Shown here: positions 12,478 through 24,247 of the stretch, piece after piece
How the letters are laid out: each line of letters opens with the position of its first letter
Position numbering within the stretch: the stretch's first letter is position 1
Made by a program: the position numbers and the translations under genes
Assembly: GCA_029582265.1 (NCBI GenBank)
Contig: CM055816.1
Coordinates: forward strand, 99,789,039 to 99,853,038
Direction: 5' to 3'
From: Zoroaster sp. YZ-2022
Lineage: Eukaryota > Echinodermata > Asteroidea > Forcipulatida > Zoroasteridae
Length of the DNA stretch: 64,000 nucleotides
The notes under the pieces: generated by a model
Told to the model about the DNA's origin: nothing
The model's database searches: none
The model's input: only the letters and a program-made list of their open reading frames with translations

Positions 12478-12977
12478 NNNNNNNNNNNNNNNNNNNNNNN
12501 NNNNNNNNNNNNNNNNNNNNNNNNNNNNNNNNNNNNNNNNNNNNNNNNNNNNNNNNNNNNNNNNNNNNNNNNNNNNNNNNNNNNNNNNNNNNNNNNNNNN
12601 NNNNNNNNNNNNNNNNNNNNNNNNNNNNNNNNNNNNNNNNNNNNNNNNNNNNNNNNNNNNNNNNNNNNNNNNNNNNNNNNNNNNNNNNNNNNNNNNNNNN
12701 NNNNNNNNNNNNNNNNNNNNNNNNNNNNNNNNNNNNNNNNNNNNNNNNNNNNNNNNNNNNNNNNNNNNNNNNNNNNNNNNNNNNNNNNNNNNNNNNNNNN
12801 NNNNNNNNNNNNNNNNNNNNNNNNNNNNNNNNNNNNNNNNNNNNNNNNNNNNNNNNNNNNNNNNNNNNNNNNNNNNNNNNNNNNNNNNNNNNNNNNNNNN
12901 NNNNNNNNNNNNNNNNNNNNNNNNNNNNNNNNNNNNNNNNNNNNNNNNNNNNNNNNNNNNNNNNNNNNNNNNNNNNN
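12478..12977. other. Assembly gap of exactly 500 N
   Basis: A run of 500 Ns, a conventional placeholder length, at the axis of the inverted repeat. The real distance is unknown. The contig join across it is therefore not supported by sequence. Confidence 0.99.
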
Positions 12978-13419
12978 TTTTTGGGGTTTTCAAATTCACG
13001 CCGTTTTACTGATCCAATCAAATTATTTTTAATTTGTTTTATATTGTTGTAATTGATCTTTTTCTTCTCAAGTAATTTCTCGACCACAATCTCTTCTTTC
13101 TGTGCTGGGTTTCGTCTTCTCAAATCAAAGCAATGCCGCAGCAGCCTTTTTTCTTTTATTCAAGGACATTTCGGACAAAAATGGGACGAGACGGACGAGG
13201 CAAGGCAGCCCATAATAACATAGTAAAGACGGTATAAAAGCAATGGCTCCTTGAATAATTGTTATCGGTACCTGGTTTGGTTGCCAGAATACGTGCAACT
13301 ATGATTACGCATGCGTTGCGTTGAAATTGCCGCGTGTGACATTGAAATTGCGTCAACAAAAGTTGCCCCGAAGTTGCCCGGCGAAAATTGCTAGCAATTT
13401 CGTTGCCCGAGTACCCGTG
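12978..13419. other. Central unpaired segment, no confident gene
   Basis: Present only on the right side of the gap. The minus strand has a short lysine-rich open stretch (NPAQKEEIVVEKLLEKKK) at ~13,120-12,990 that could be coding or chance. From about 13,290 to 13,440 the sequence is a low-complexity mixture of GGCAAC and GCAATTTC words containing two similar 'tcacacg' phrases, probably a small repeat. No RNA gene is recognised. Confidence 0.5.
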
Positions 13420-14274
13420 TGACAAGGCCTTTCAGTCCATGATTCGGTCAAACAAATAAAATCTGCTTTCAGCATTTAACTGTTGCATTTCAAGTCCGTA
13501 TAATGTGTATGTAATCCCTGGATGTTATGCATCATGATAGTCATACCGACTGATGATTCTGTACTATCCATAGATGTACCTTCATCATTAATAAAGATAT
13601 TGCTTTCACAGGGGGCAACTGATAGAAATCACCAACAGCTAATATACTGACATTTCCAAAAGGAGTATGATTCCGACATTGCTTGATCCGTCCATGGATA
13701 TAACACAGTAATTTCTGACCAACCATAGAAATCTCATCTATAATCAAAATCTGCAGCTGACCAAGTTTATCACGAAGTGTACTGATTTTTTCTTCACCAA
13801 GTGGTTGATATGGTAACGACATATATGTTGATATAGATAATGCACTGTGTATCGTAGCATCATTGATATTAAATGCAGCTACACTTGTAGGAGCAGTTAG
13901 CAATACAGACACATCATCAGGGTTTCTCATCATTGATCCAAGTATTCGTGTTGCTTCAGTAATCAATACATTTTACAAGAAGGCTTTTGCCTGTACCCCC
14001 ACCACCTGTAACAAACACTTGAAATGCATCAGGGTTTTTACCATTAGCCTTGTCCAAACACCACTTTCTAATTTTGTTTTGTAGAATACCTCTTTCTGTT
14101 TTGCATTTAAGGATCTCAGCATATTTAATGCATCAGACTTTGGTACTCTTGATGAGTGTGCTTAAATACCACATATCTTCTCTTCCTTTCTATCAGGTTG
14201 TAAATCTGGAATAGTACATTCATCATCACTATCCTCTGCTAGCACTTGCTGTTTGTCTCTGCATTCATCTCTTT
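13420..14274 (-). pseudogene. Helentron PIF1-type helicase plus endonuclease remnant
   Basis: This continues the gene interrupted by the Gypsy: the frame entering at 14,274 reads EIQRDECRDKQQ, then [16 protein letters not shown] (Walker A, P-loop), [28 protein letters not shown] (Walker B) and [13 protein letters not shown] (motif III). These are PIF1 helicase motifs. The frame is broken by stops near 14,163 and after CIDY (13,966). Beyond the GDFYQLPPV motif the rest of the helicase is missing. In another frame follows [19 protein letters not shown] and ADFICLTESWTE, which resemble the start of an apurinic-type endonuclease domain, as found at the C-terminus of Helentrons. That match is by family knowledge. 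The gene is certainly inactive. Confidence 0.82.
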
Positions 14275-14278
14275 GTAT

Positions 14279-14660
14279 TGTAACAGATGTGCATTCAATG
14301 GTGGACACATTCTTAAAAACGCATACTTGTGGAGCACCCTCTTTAGAAATCTCTTGTGGAGACATTTTGTCCCTATTGTCTTGGGTCTACACAAGAATCC
14401 AGGTATGAGCACATTCAATCTTTTTAAACTGGCTGGGGCCAGGAGAGCTTTTGTTTTGTTTCTTTAGAATTGAGTTAGTTAAAGGGGATTACTTGGGATT
14501 AGGTTTTATTGTGTTTCTTCTACCAGCCAAGTTCCTTTTCTTACCAGACATTTATTTGCATATAGTTTCTTGGGGGGGGGGGGTAGTCTGGCGGGCAGAG
14601 GCTGGGTATAAAAGCTTAGTGGTGCTGGTGGGGCGTTGGCAGTGCATTTCAAACATCGAC
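14279..14660 (+). repeat. Gypsy 5' LTR, truncated
   Basis: Starts TGTAACAG and keeps the TATAAAA promoter (14,607-14,613). It ends at the deletion junction 14,658-14,660. The comparable full LTR continues another ~420 bases. Confidence 0.9.
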
Positions 14661-17600
14661 CTGACTGAGGAGCAAAAAGAACGACTCGAAGGGTTGATCA
14701 GAAGTCATAGAACTATCTTTCCTAAGGATGGCAAACTAGGCCGAACACGACAAGTCCATCATTCCATCAACATTAACGATCATCCTCCAATCCGGCAGCG
14801 GGTTAGACGGGTTCCCTTCCATCAGCGACGAGATGTCGACAAACAGATCACTGACATGCTCGAACAAGGTGCGGTAAGTCCATCAGAAAGTCCTTGGCTT
14901 TCTCCTGTGGTCTTAGTTAAGAAAAAAGATGGCAGTATAAGATTCTGCATCGATTACCGTAAAGTAAATGACATCACTCAGAAAGACGCTTATCCTCTGC
15001 CGAGGATTGATAATAGGCTAGATGCTTTACATGGGGCCCAATGGTTCAGTACACTAGATCTTGCTAGTGGATACTGGCAGGTTGAAATAGATCCGGCCGA
15101 TCGTCCAAAAACTGCTTTTTCTGTTGGCACTGGGTTATATGAATTTAATGTCATGCCCTTTGGGCTTTTGTAATGCCCGGCCACCTTTGAGCGTCTCATG
15201 GCGGGTACTATCAGCCTCCACTGGGAAGTTTGTCTTATTTACCTTGACGACATTATAGTATTTGCAAAGACCTTTGACGAGCACCTTGTACGTTTAGATT
15301 CCGTTCTTGGACGACTTGAACATGCTGGTTTAAAACTAAAGCCAAAAAAATGTTCCTTTTTTCAAACCCAAGTCCTTTATCTTGGACATAGTGTCGAAAC
15401 AGGGTATTTCCACAGATCCAGATAAAGTACGGCAGGTGGTAGGTTGGCCAACACCGACTAGCCTGAAGGAGGTCCGTAGCTTTTTGGGTTTGTGCTCATA
15501 TTACAGGCGGTTCGTCTACAACTTTGCCCAGATTGCTGCCCCTCTACACCGTCTGACGCAGAACGATGTGAGTTTCCACTGGTCGGAAGAATGTGAGAGA
15601 TCCTTCAGTCAGTTGCGAAAGGCACTTGTAACTTCGCCGGTATTGTCGTATCCAGACTTCAGTAGGCCATTCATCATTGACACTGACGCAAGTGGGGAAG
15701 GCACCGGTGCGGTATTATCCCAAGAGGTTGGTGGTAAAAAACATGTCATCTGTTATGCTAGTCGGAAATTGAGTAAGTGTGAACGTCGATATAGTGTCAC
15801 TAGGAAGGAATTACTTGCAGTTGTCACCTACGTCAAACATTTTCGGAAGAAATTTTCTAGTCCGCACAGATCATGCCTCATTACAATGGTTGATGAACTT
15901 CAAAGAACCTGAGGGACAAATGGCACGTTCGACTTTTCAATTCAACATCGTCAGGGGTTGAAACATCAAAATGCTGATGCTCTTTCCAGATACCCACACA
16001 AAGATATGTCTAACCAAATTAATAATTCTAACTTAATATCTCCAGAAACTACTTCTGGAAGTTGTTGTGGAATTTTTCTAGTCACAGGTTGGGACCATGA
16101 CGCCGTCCGTGAAGCTCAGCGCAAAGACCCAAGCCTCACCCCAATCATCGATTGGCTTGAAGCAGGTTGTAAAGATGGTCCACCCGGTAAGAATGTGGTA
16201 GGACTGTCCCGCCAAACCAAGTCGCTGTGGTTTCAATGGAAGCAGCTTGAGCTGAGAGATGGTATCCTTTGTCGTCGTATGGTTAACAATAAAGTACGGT
16301 CAGTCTGGCAGCTCGTAGTTCCCACAATCTTACAGAAAGAGGTACTTAAACATGCTCATGATGGTCGTACAGGTGGTCATCTAGGGCAAGTACGCACTTT
16401 TAGAAAAATCCAAAAGAATTTCTATTGGGTTGGTTATCGTAACACGGTAGAATTATGGGTGAGTAGCTGCAATCATTGCCAAGCAAGAAAATCGCCTAAG
16501 CAAAAGCGTAGAGCCGCCTTGAATCTCGCTCCAGTCGGTGCCCCGTTTGAGCGTATAGCATTGGACGTCATTGGTCCACTTCCCTTATCCCAGAAAGGTA
16601 ATAGTTACATTCTAATCATTATGGACTATTTTACGAAGTGGTCCGAAGCGTTTGCACTCCCTAATCAACAGGCAGAAACCGTAGCTGAGGTATTAGTCAC
16701 TGAATTTATATGTAGGTATGGGGTACCCCTCCAGATTCATAGTGACCAGGGAGGGTTCCAATTTCGAGTCTGTGTTATTTTGTAGCTTGTGTAATTTGCT
16801 AGATATAGATAAGACCAGAACTACAGCATACCACCCTCAATCTGATGGATTAGTAGAACGTTTTAATCGAACTTTAGAAACAATGCTAAGCATGTACTGC
16901 AGAAATGATCAAACTGACTGGGACATTCATTTACCATAATTATGTTCTTATGGCATACCGGGCTTCACAGCAAGAGACTACCGGGTTTACACCAAATAAT
17001 CTTATGTTTGGGCGTGAAGTTAACTTGCCTCTAGATGTTCTTGCAGGTAGATCACCAGATGCACCTTTTCATAGTCCACAGTCGTATGGTATGCAGGTGC
17101 ATGAGAAGTTCCAACATGCATTTGAAGTAGCTCGTCAACATTCAACTGGAGAGCAGAGGCGACACAAGAAACTTTATGATTCACGGCTACATGGCAGTCC
17201 ATACAAACCTGGTGATAGAGTATGGTTATACTGCTCGGAACGACATGTGGGATTAAGTCCCAAGCTCCGAAGCCGCTGGAAAGAGCCGTGTAAGATACTG
17301 AATAAATATTCTGAAGCAAACTACTTGGTACAAATCCCCAATGTATCAAAGCCACGACAAGTAGTACACTATGATCGACTTAAGCCCTGCATCATGAGAG
17401 ATGGTGAATCTGAAGATCTTGGGAGAGATTTTATCGGATTGCAAGCTGCAGATGCTTCCGATAGGCATTACCTATTCATCAGACCAAGTTCCTGATGACA
17501 CTGATCACGTCATTGAGAGAACTTTGCTACTGTGAACACAGATAATGACAACAGCTTTCATACTGATGTAGATTCAACAGGGCAAGAGGCTATAGTGTAT

Positions 17601-17735
17601 GTGCCTGACTCTAATGGTGATGATTACTTTGCGATCCCAATAGACCAGGGAGTACCAGTAATCGCAACCTATAGAACAACACGAACTGGTAGGATAAACC
17701 GACCCCCACAATGGATGCAAAACTTTGTTACATAG
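14661..17735 (+). pseudogene. Gypsy pol remnant (RT, RNase H, integrase), right copy
   Basis: The segment starts at [11 protein letters not shown] within early RT, fused in frame to LTR sequence. RT motifs ([18 protein letters not shown]), RNase H (DTDASGEGTG), integrase (CNHCQ zinc pair, LDVIGPL, ERFNRTLE) and the GPY/F-like tail follow. Private lesions include an extra T near 15,168, a missing TA near 15,390, a RNase H interruption near 15,845, an altered IHSDQG segment near 16,745 and a shift near 17,470. Two lesions are shared with the left arm: the break after RNase H near 15,930-15,960 and the stop after DWDIHLP near 16,939. Not functional. Confidence 0.9.
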
Positions 17736-18368
17736 TATCAAGGATGCTCAAGAACATTTAAGAACATAAGACAACAACAATAATATGTATTTAAATATTC
17801 ATAATTAGGGTGGTCAAAAATGCTGCAGGGTGTGGTCTTATCCTTATCGCACAATTTTAATTAATTTGCCAGAAGTTTCGAAATATCTTTTGCTTGGTTG
17901 AAATTTTGTGAAAGTTGGAAATGAAGAGCAGGAAAAAAAAGCCCCAAAAGAGCATTTCCATATTTTGACCAAGAGTGAAATTTAAAAAAAAGAAAAAAAA
18001 AAGTTTTTTTAAATTAATCCGACGTTTGTTTTTATACACATCAAGAACATTGAGCGGACGTTTCCATGTAAACAAATATATATATATATATATATGTGAA
18101 TTTTGATACAAGGTGCAAATTTAGTTTTTGTACATTATGGGATTTCTGCAGCTTAGCAGAGATAGAAATTTGTGTCTTTCAGAAAAGAAGACTTAAATTT
18201 TAATGATTTTCTCTAAGACTTGTAGTCAGGGCTACTTTGATGTTTCTGGTTAGTTTGAATTGAACTGGAAGCAGTTTTAGACTTTTGGTATGATTCTTAC
18301 TGAATGTGGAATATTGCTGTTGCCATTTGAACTTGAATTATGTGATATTTGTTGAGGGAGGGGGTAGT

Positions 18369-19070
18369 TGTAACAGATGTGCATTCAATGGTGGACACAT
18401 TCTTAAAAACGCATACTTGTGGAGCACCCTCTTTAGAAATCTCTTGTGGAGACCTTTTGTCCCTATTGTCTTGGGTCTCCACAAGAATCCAGGTATAAGC
18501 ACATTTTCTTACCAGCCATTTATTTGCATATAGTTTCTTTGGGGGGGGGGGGGTGGGGTAGTCTGGCGGGCAGAGGCTGGGTATAAAAGCTTAGTGGTGT
18601 TGGTGGGGCGTTGGCAGTGCATTTCAAACATCGACATGTGAGGGTTGGAGGCAACCAATCTTTATGAGGGTTCTGTTGAGTTTCATTTATGGTTTCAGGT
18701 ATGGTTTCTAAATTATTTTTATAAGTTCTCTCATAGTTATTTTTGGCGTGTTATCATTTTTTTTTATTAGGCACGTTTAGTGCAGGGTACACCAGCCCCC
18801 CTAGCACCACTCGCTTACTTGGTCTCTGCCCCCATTAATTTATCCAACATTAGTTCATAAGCACTTTAATTATTACTGTATGTACATGATTTCATTATTT
18901 AATTAAATCTTTCCAAGTGACTGGAGGGCCCTCCAGATTTCCTGTTTGCCACGCGTGGGTCATTTTTGTTGCTTTGTGGCTTATTTTAGTAATTCTTGTT
19001 TTTTTTATAGAATGTGCGTAGTCGCTGCTCTTCCGGGCAGCCCCACACTTTGACCACTTGGTCCGTTACA
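18369..19070 (+). repeat. Gypsy 3' LTR, right copy
   Basis: Begins TGTAACAG right after the polypurine tract GAGGGAGGGGGTAGT and ends GTCCGTTACA before the GTAT duplication. TATAAAA lies at 18,582-18,588. It is ~110 bases shorter than the left 3' LTR because of a deletion near 18,505. The untranslated stretch 17,736-18,368 upstream shows no gene. Confidence 0.9.
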
Positions 19071-19074
19071 GTAT

Positions 19075-19578
19075 TTCAGTTTCTGGACTGATTAATGCCC
19101 GTGCATCTTCCTGTGGACCAAACTTCTGAAGATGTTCTTCTGCATCCTCCAATGAATCAATATCAACTTCAAATCTGCACCGATAACTACCCAGTACACT
19201 GACAAAGCCATTGTTATAAAATTCCTCATACGTTTCAAATTGTGCTGGTTTTAATTGAACATCAACGCTGTATGGAAGAAATACCTGTAGCATACTACGA
19301 TAGTACTTCTCAGAAGACTTCATGACTGAAAATCTTGGATACCTAATGACAGCTGGATCAGTTCTAGAACGTTTCTGTATATGTCCCAAATCATTCTTCA
19401 ACGCATACATTTCTGACTTTCTCCTATCGCTAGATACTTTACACATATCTCCTTTGTATATGACTCTATATTCTGAACAAAATGTAGCTAAGCACATTGG
19501 TTCAAGTGCACTTGTATCTGGTCTTGCTTTGTAACGATCTACTTTACTAACCATCCACAATTTGCCATCATCACATAC
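19075..19578 (-). pseudogene. Helentron helicase exon, right copy
   Basis: Same coding exon as 4700-5237, running from the acceptor-like site at 19,579 (VCDDGKLWMVSKVDRY) to SPETEI, where the Gypsy interrupts it at 19,075. Joining the flanks across the retrotransposon restores the order with 14,274 downward, proving that the Gypsy landed inside this gene. The copy lacks 11 codons present in the left arm after VLGS. Confidence 0.85.
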
Positions 19579-20406
19579 CTGCCAACACGAAAGGGCAGAA
19601 ATTCAGAATGAGTGAAGCGGGGCATGTGAAATTATGTGCGCGAAGCGCACATGACGAGCGCGAGGTCCCTCACGACCGGGTTCCTTGGCCCGCTTAAGGG
19701 CCCTGGAAGCTCAGGGGTTTTAGATGCTCTCTGGTGCAATCTGAGCCTTATTTTGGAACATTTTTGCCAAAAATTTATGACCAATATTTCAGATATAATT
19801 TTGGTTGATTCAAGAGTCATGAGTCAATCATGAGTGACTCATGAATCTTGACTGCATAATGACAAATGAAGTACATGTTAGGTCTTTCTATGTTTGATAT
19901 CTGAGCACCCCCGCAAAAAAAAAAAATAATAATAAAAATAATAATGCTCTTACGTATTTTAGCATTAAAATTTATGGGCTCCTAAGCTCTAAGGTCTGAA
20001 GAAGTGACCTGCTTGGCTCTTCTGAGCAGCTCAGTTGAATGTTTGAATGCTATAAATCGGCCAATACGCTATAATTTATTCCATGGTGAAAAAAAAGCCA
20101 CAAAATTTCCTTTCTTCAGTTCCAGAACTAATTGTGAACAATAATTTGTTGCCACCAGTGATTTATTTCATCTTGTGGGAAGCTTTATTGATAAATTTTA
20201 ATTGGCCGGCAACTTTGTTTCTTTTCACGAGAATGTGTTTGATGCGCCGCATTTGCAAATATGTGGCCTGCCGCGATCTATTTATGACATTCAACGTTAA
20301 ACACATTGACACTGGTTCCCTGCCACACTACTTAGGCAAAAACCAGATGAGCGGTACCCACGTCTTGGAAACCAGCCAAGAACTAGGTCCCAGAGGTTAA
20401 TGTCAC
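19579..20406. other. Spacer, mirror of 3874-4699
   Basis: No supported gene. Contains an A-rich/AAT stretch near 19,915-19,945. A 105-codon open frame at 20,083-20,400 has no recognisable domain and is interrupted in the left arm's equivalent, so I do not call it a gene. Confidence 0.6.
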
Positions 20407-20754
20407 CTGGGACCTTATTCACGAAGCATCCGCTATTACCGGGTCCGTAACATCCTTTGCGGATGGCCTAACGGATACATTAGAATTGCGCTACGCCGTA
20501 TTCACGAAAGGTTCCGTTAGGTATCGGTAAACTTGCGGAGATCCGCTAATAATGTTGGTGTCGTTCAACGAGCTTTACGGGTGAATGAAGCGCCTGCGTG
20601 ATTATGTAACAATTCATAAGCGTTTCTATACATGCATGAATTGTTATTTAATCGCGCGGTGATTGATTGATCGGAATTGATGGTCGCATACTTGTGCAGT
20701 CTTATTGAAGTGGCGCGGTTTCTTGACGCTTTCGCTTTCTTCACGCTGTTCGAA

Positions 20755-21921
20755 ATGAGTGAGAAAAAGAGGCTAAGGAAACCCAAATTTACTGACAATG
20801 AAGTCAATAGACTTTTGGACCTCATCGAGGTCAACTACGGCGTAATAAAGTCAAAGTTCTCGGACCAAGTAACCCTTCGAAGAAAGAACGAGTGTTGGAA
20901 GGGAATCTGCACCAAAATCAACGCTATCTCTCCGTGTATCAGAACGGTGGAAGAACTAAAGAAACGGTGGGATGACATGCAGGGGAGATCAAAGAAAAAG
21001 GCCAATAAAGCAAGAGCGGAGGACTCAAAAACTGGAAATTTGCCACGCGAGGAAGGGACATCTGACGAAAATTGGACGGAGAGAGATCGACGTGTGATCG
21101 GAATGATGGGTACCACCAAGGTTTACGGGATAGATGGAGGATTCGATACGGCCGAGCCTGATGCAATGCCGCCACCAGTAAAGAAATCAAAGGTAGAAGA
21201 GACCCGGCATTTTTAAAAAACAATTGGATATTTTTCCTACAGGAAGCAAATAGGACACGACTATAAGTGACCATTACAAATGAAGCCTGTATGGAATGTT
21301 TCCAACTTAGTTCCTTCTTTTATTCAATCTATGTATACTCTACATTTAAACTTCAGTAACAAAAGCCAATGCACTTACAAAATAATCAACAGATAAAAAG
21401 TGGCTTTGATTCTGTGATCCGAACACAATGTTAAAGATCTAACTTTTGTTTATTTGTTTTTACTGAATTATTTAATTCGTGTAGGTGTCCCATGCTGCTG
21501 CCACTGTATCAGTACCACCGTTTCAATCAGACGATGACCTAGATGACCAGTCGGGGATGACCACCTTCGCGTCATCCGTGCAGCCACTGGCAGCCAAGCC
21601 GACAAGCATGGGTGATGGTAGTGCACGGGTTCACGCACGTGTAGTCCATTGCCGTCAACTATCACCAGTGGTACTGCTAGCACTGAACTCCTGAAAGTGG
21701 AAAAGGAGAGGCTTGAAGTTGAAAAACGTCGTTTGGCAATCGAAGAAAAAAAGTTGCATGCGCTTGAACAGCTGGTAGAAATTGAAAGAAATAAGCTGCG
21801 TCTACATCAGCGGAATTTGCAACATCATAACGTAGTGGCAACATTCCAGCCAGGAAATGATGTCCCGGGAGGCTCAACCACTACCCTGAGAAATTTGTTT
21901 GATAGCTTTTCGGATATATAA
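20755..21921 (+). pseudogene. Harbinger Myb/SANT-like protein, right copy
   Basis: Exon 1 (20,755-21,192) starts MSEKKRLRKPKF and ends KKSK at donor CAAAG|GTAGAA. Exon 2 (21,485-21,921) starts VSHAAATV and ends SFSDI with a coiled coil (ERLEVEKRRLAIEEKK). It keeps the segment lost near VQP in the left arm, but a single-base difference around ARVHARVV shifts the frame before the coiled coil. So each arm has its own lesion in this gene. Confidence 0.83.
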
Positions 21922-22345
21922 CAGAATTATTGCAGTACATATATATCCCGTTTAATACAATTGTTTTGGCACTATTTTATTATAACATGAGAGTTTCTAA
22001 AGTTTACTAACTCTATATATTTTCCAGTTCTGTACCTATATATTTGGCCCAAAGGTCAGAACATTATAGAAACGTTAATTTTGATCCAGTTACTATTAAA
22101 TGTGTGAGTTATTTTGTATTCCTTTAAACCGAAGCAGATTAGGCGGCTATGTTATTTTAATTAACGAGAGTCAAATGTAAGAGAGACGAATAAACATTTC
22201 CACATGCAGCAGCCACAGCCACAATGTTGAAATCCATTGAGTTTTATTGTGCTGCCATCTATCAGTTGACAGTGTTTCCGAACGGACATTACATGCATTT
22301 TCCCCGTTTTTATTTGATTAAAATCTATAATAATGACATATCTTT

Positions 22346-23920
22346 TCAGTTCCAGAAATATTCTCTTATTAGCCCTGCCCTTCTAACAATGCCGTCGGCG
22401 TCCTCATCCACGATGGGTGGGTTATCGTCAAAGTCGGGTTATCCCTAGGGTCAGGAACTACTGCCGGCACGGGTAGGCCATGATCTTCACAGATATTATG
22501 TAGCACTGCCGTAGCCACAATGATCTTGCAGCAACGCTCTGGCCGAAGGTTAAGGATACCACCTGAATTGTAAAATCAAAATGTAGTCGATTTGTTATGA
22601 ATCCAAAATACATATGTTAGCTGATTGCGGCCTACATTTCAAAGTCTTTGCGAAAAAGAAAAAAAAATTCCACAGTGCACTGGTTATTTTTTAAAACTAA
22701 GGAACGATTTCTTGATTTTTTTCGAGGGTGGTGTACATCTTACACTATCGGAAACAGTCTTCGATTAACACGATCCGGCATCCAAACGAATTTACAGTCA
22801 TCACAAAAACATTTCCGTGCAATAGTAAATAACCATTAAGCTTTATTTGTTACGATACTTTCACTGACGTCGACCACATGATTTTTTATTGTGCATTACA
22901 GAAGGTGGTTGTCAGTTAATTCTAAATTACTTGAAAATATGTCAAGAGACAATGCTACTTTCTGGATGACAGCACAATTTAGAGTTGCATCCAGAAAGAT
23001 GCGATGGTTCCTGGCTGGCAGAGTTCACATATACATACACTTGTAGGCCTTCTACTGACAGCGTAAACGCCTACCTTCGCTATGCAGGCACTGCCACCTC
23101 ATTTTCCATCGGCCAAACGTTCCCTCGATGTTCTGTCGGATTCTTCGGTGATGAATATTGTACCGACGTTCTGCATCATCATCAGGTTGTGGTGCTGGTG
23201 TTAGCAGCCATGATCGAAGGGGGTACGCAGAATCGCCCAGAAGGTGACCATCGTTTACAACACCATTGGCTAGTTGGTGGTTGAGGCTTGAGTGAGTCCA
23301 CATAAACGAATCATGGGTCGAGCCTGGCCACTGGGCAACAATATTGGTGAACTTCTTCTGGTGGTCGCAAACCCCCTGGACATTTATAGCATGGTAGTTA
23401 TGTCTGCATATGTAGGCACCTTCGTCACGTGCAGGACATTTAATCTCGACAAGTGATCCATCAAGGCATCCCAAAACGTTTGGAATCCGACGACGACGTT
23501 CATCGTAGAAACCTTCTTTGATCGCATTCTGACTGGCTATGTTCCTCGGTAATCGAATTATTTGTGGCGAAATTCTTTGAAGGGCAGTTGCGACCAGGTA
23601 ACAATTCGAGAAGTTGACGGCTGACTAATTCCACTTAAATCTCCACTTGTTAATTGGAAAGAACCTTCGGCGAAAAATCGGAGGGCTGTTATGATCTGCA
23701 GCGTGGCGGGTATTGCATGTGACCTCTTTGTTGGATGTTCAACTTGATCACGGATCAAATCTATCACCTCCAACAGTACATGCCTTGGCATTCGATACCT
23801 CTTTATCAGTTCCACATCGTCATAAATGTCCAGTGGCTGTAACCTATCCCGAAATACTCGCTGGCGGCGAAGAGCACGCCTGTTTTCCTCCTCCAGCAGA
23901 ACCACAAACACTGCCGCCAT
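22346..23920 (-). pseudogene. Harbinger transposase, broken right copy
   Basis: Same two-exon transposase as 355-1926, minus strand. An 11-base insertion near 23,596-23,606 after STSR destroys the frame ahead of the DDE core. Downstream motifs GCLDGSLVEI, GDSAYPL and EGTFGRWK remain readable, and exon 2 ends EYFWN at 22,346. The element could move only if supplied with transposase from elsewhere. Confidence 0.88.
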
Positions 23921-24247
23921 TTCATTTTAGCGCTATGCGGAGACCCGTAAGCATTTACGGGAACGCTGGCTTTCCCGCAAAACAATTGCTCTTTTACGGA
24001 CGTGTTCTGCGGATGCGCTATTATGCGGTTACTTCGTGAATATGGTGCAAACCATAACGGAGGCTTAACGGATCCGTTAAAGCGTGCGGATGCTTCGTGA
24101 ATAAGGTCCCTGGTTTGGGAGTGTAAAACCACAACCTGTCATTCATTGTCAACTGAACAATAGCCCCAACTCTTGTCTTGGCTCTAATCCCAAATTGATA
24201 CATTCAACATTCCACAGTTGGCAGACAGTTCTTTGATGTGAACTTGT

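Larger units (their letters stand above)
14279..19070 (+). mobile_element. Gypsy LTR retrotransposon, right copy, internally deleted
   Basis: Same element as the left copy in opposite orientation. The target duplication GTAT at 14,275-14,278 and 19,071-19,074 is clear. It lies in the middle of the Helentron helicase reading frame. A deletion joins the middle of the 5' LTR (ending ...catcgac) directly to pol, removing the rest of the LTR, the primer site, gag, protease and the first part of RT. Three shared bases (GAC) at the junction suggest microhomology-mediated loss. Confidence 0.93.
20410..24109. mobile_element. PIF/Harbinger DNA transposon (right copy)
   Basis: Mirror copy of 182-3870. 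Terminal inverted repeats begin GGACCTTATTCACGAAG, and the target duplication is CTG at 20,407-20,409 and 24,110-24,112, complementary to CAG of the left arm. It encodes a Myb-like gene on plus and a broken transposase on minus. Confidence 0.93.
14400..24247 (-). repeat. Right arm of the inverted repeat
   Basis: Pairs with 12,477 down to 44. Homology stops at 24,247, where this side continues 'gacccagaaattg' while the left side ends in unrelated sequence. It is ~2.6 kb shorter than the left arm because of the Gypsy deletion. Confidence 0.95.

Noticed and set aside
12410..13123. Long open frames spanning the N gap, and similar ones at 40,731-41,423
   Set aside because: They exist only because Ns do not translate as stops; the flanking residues are LTR or noncoding sequence.
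20083..20400. 105-codon open frame with hydrophobic stretch
   Set aside because: The left-arm counterpart is interrupted, there is no recognisable family, and it ends at the transposon boundary.
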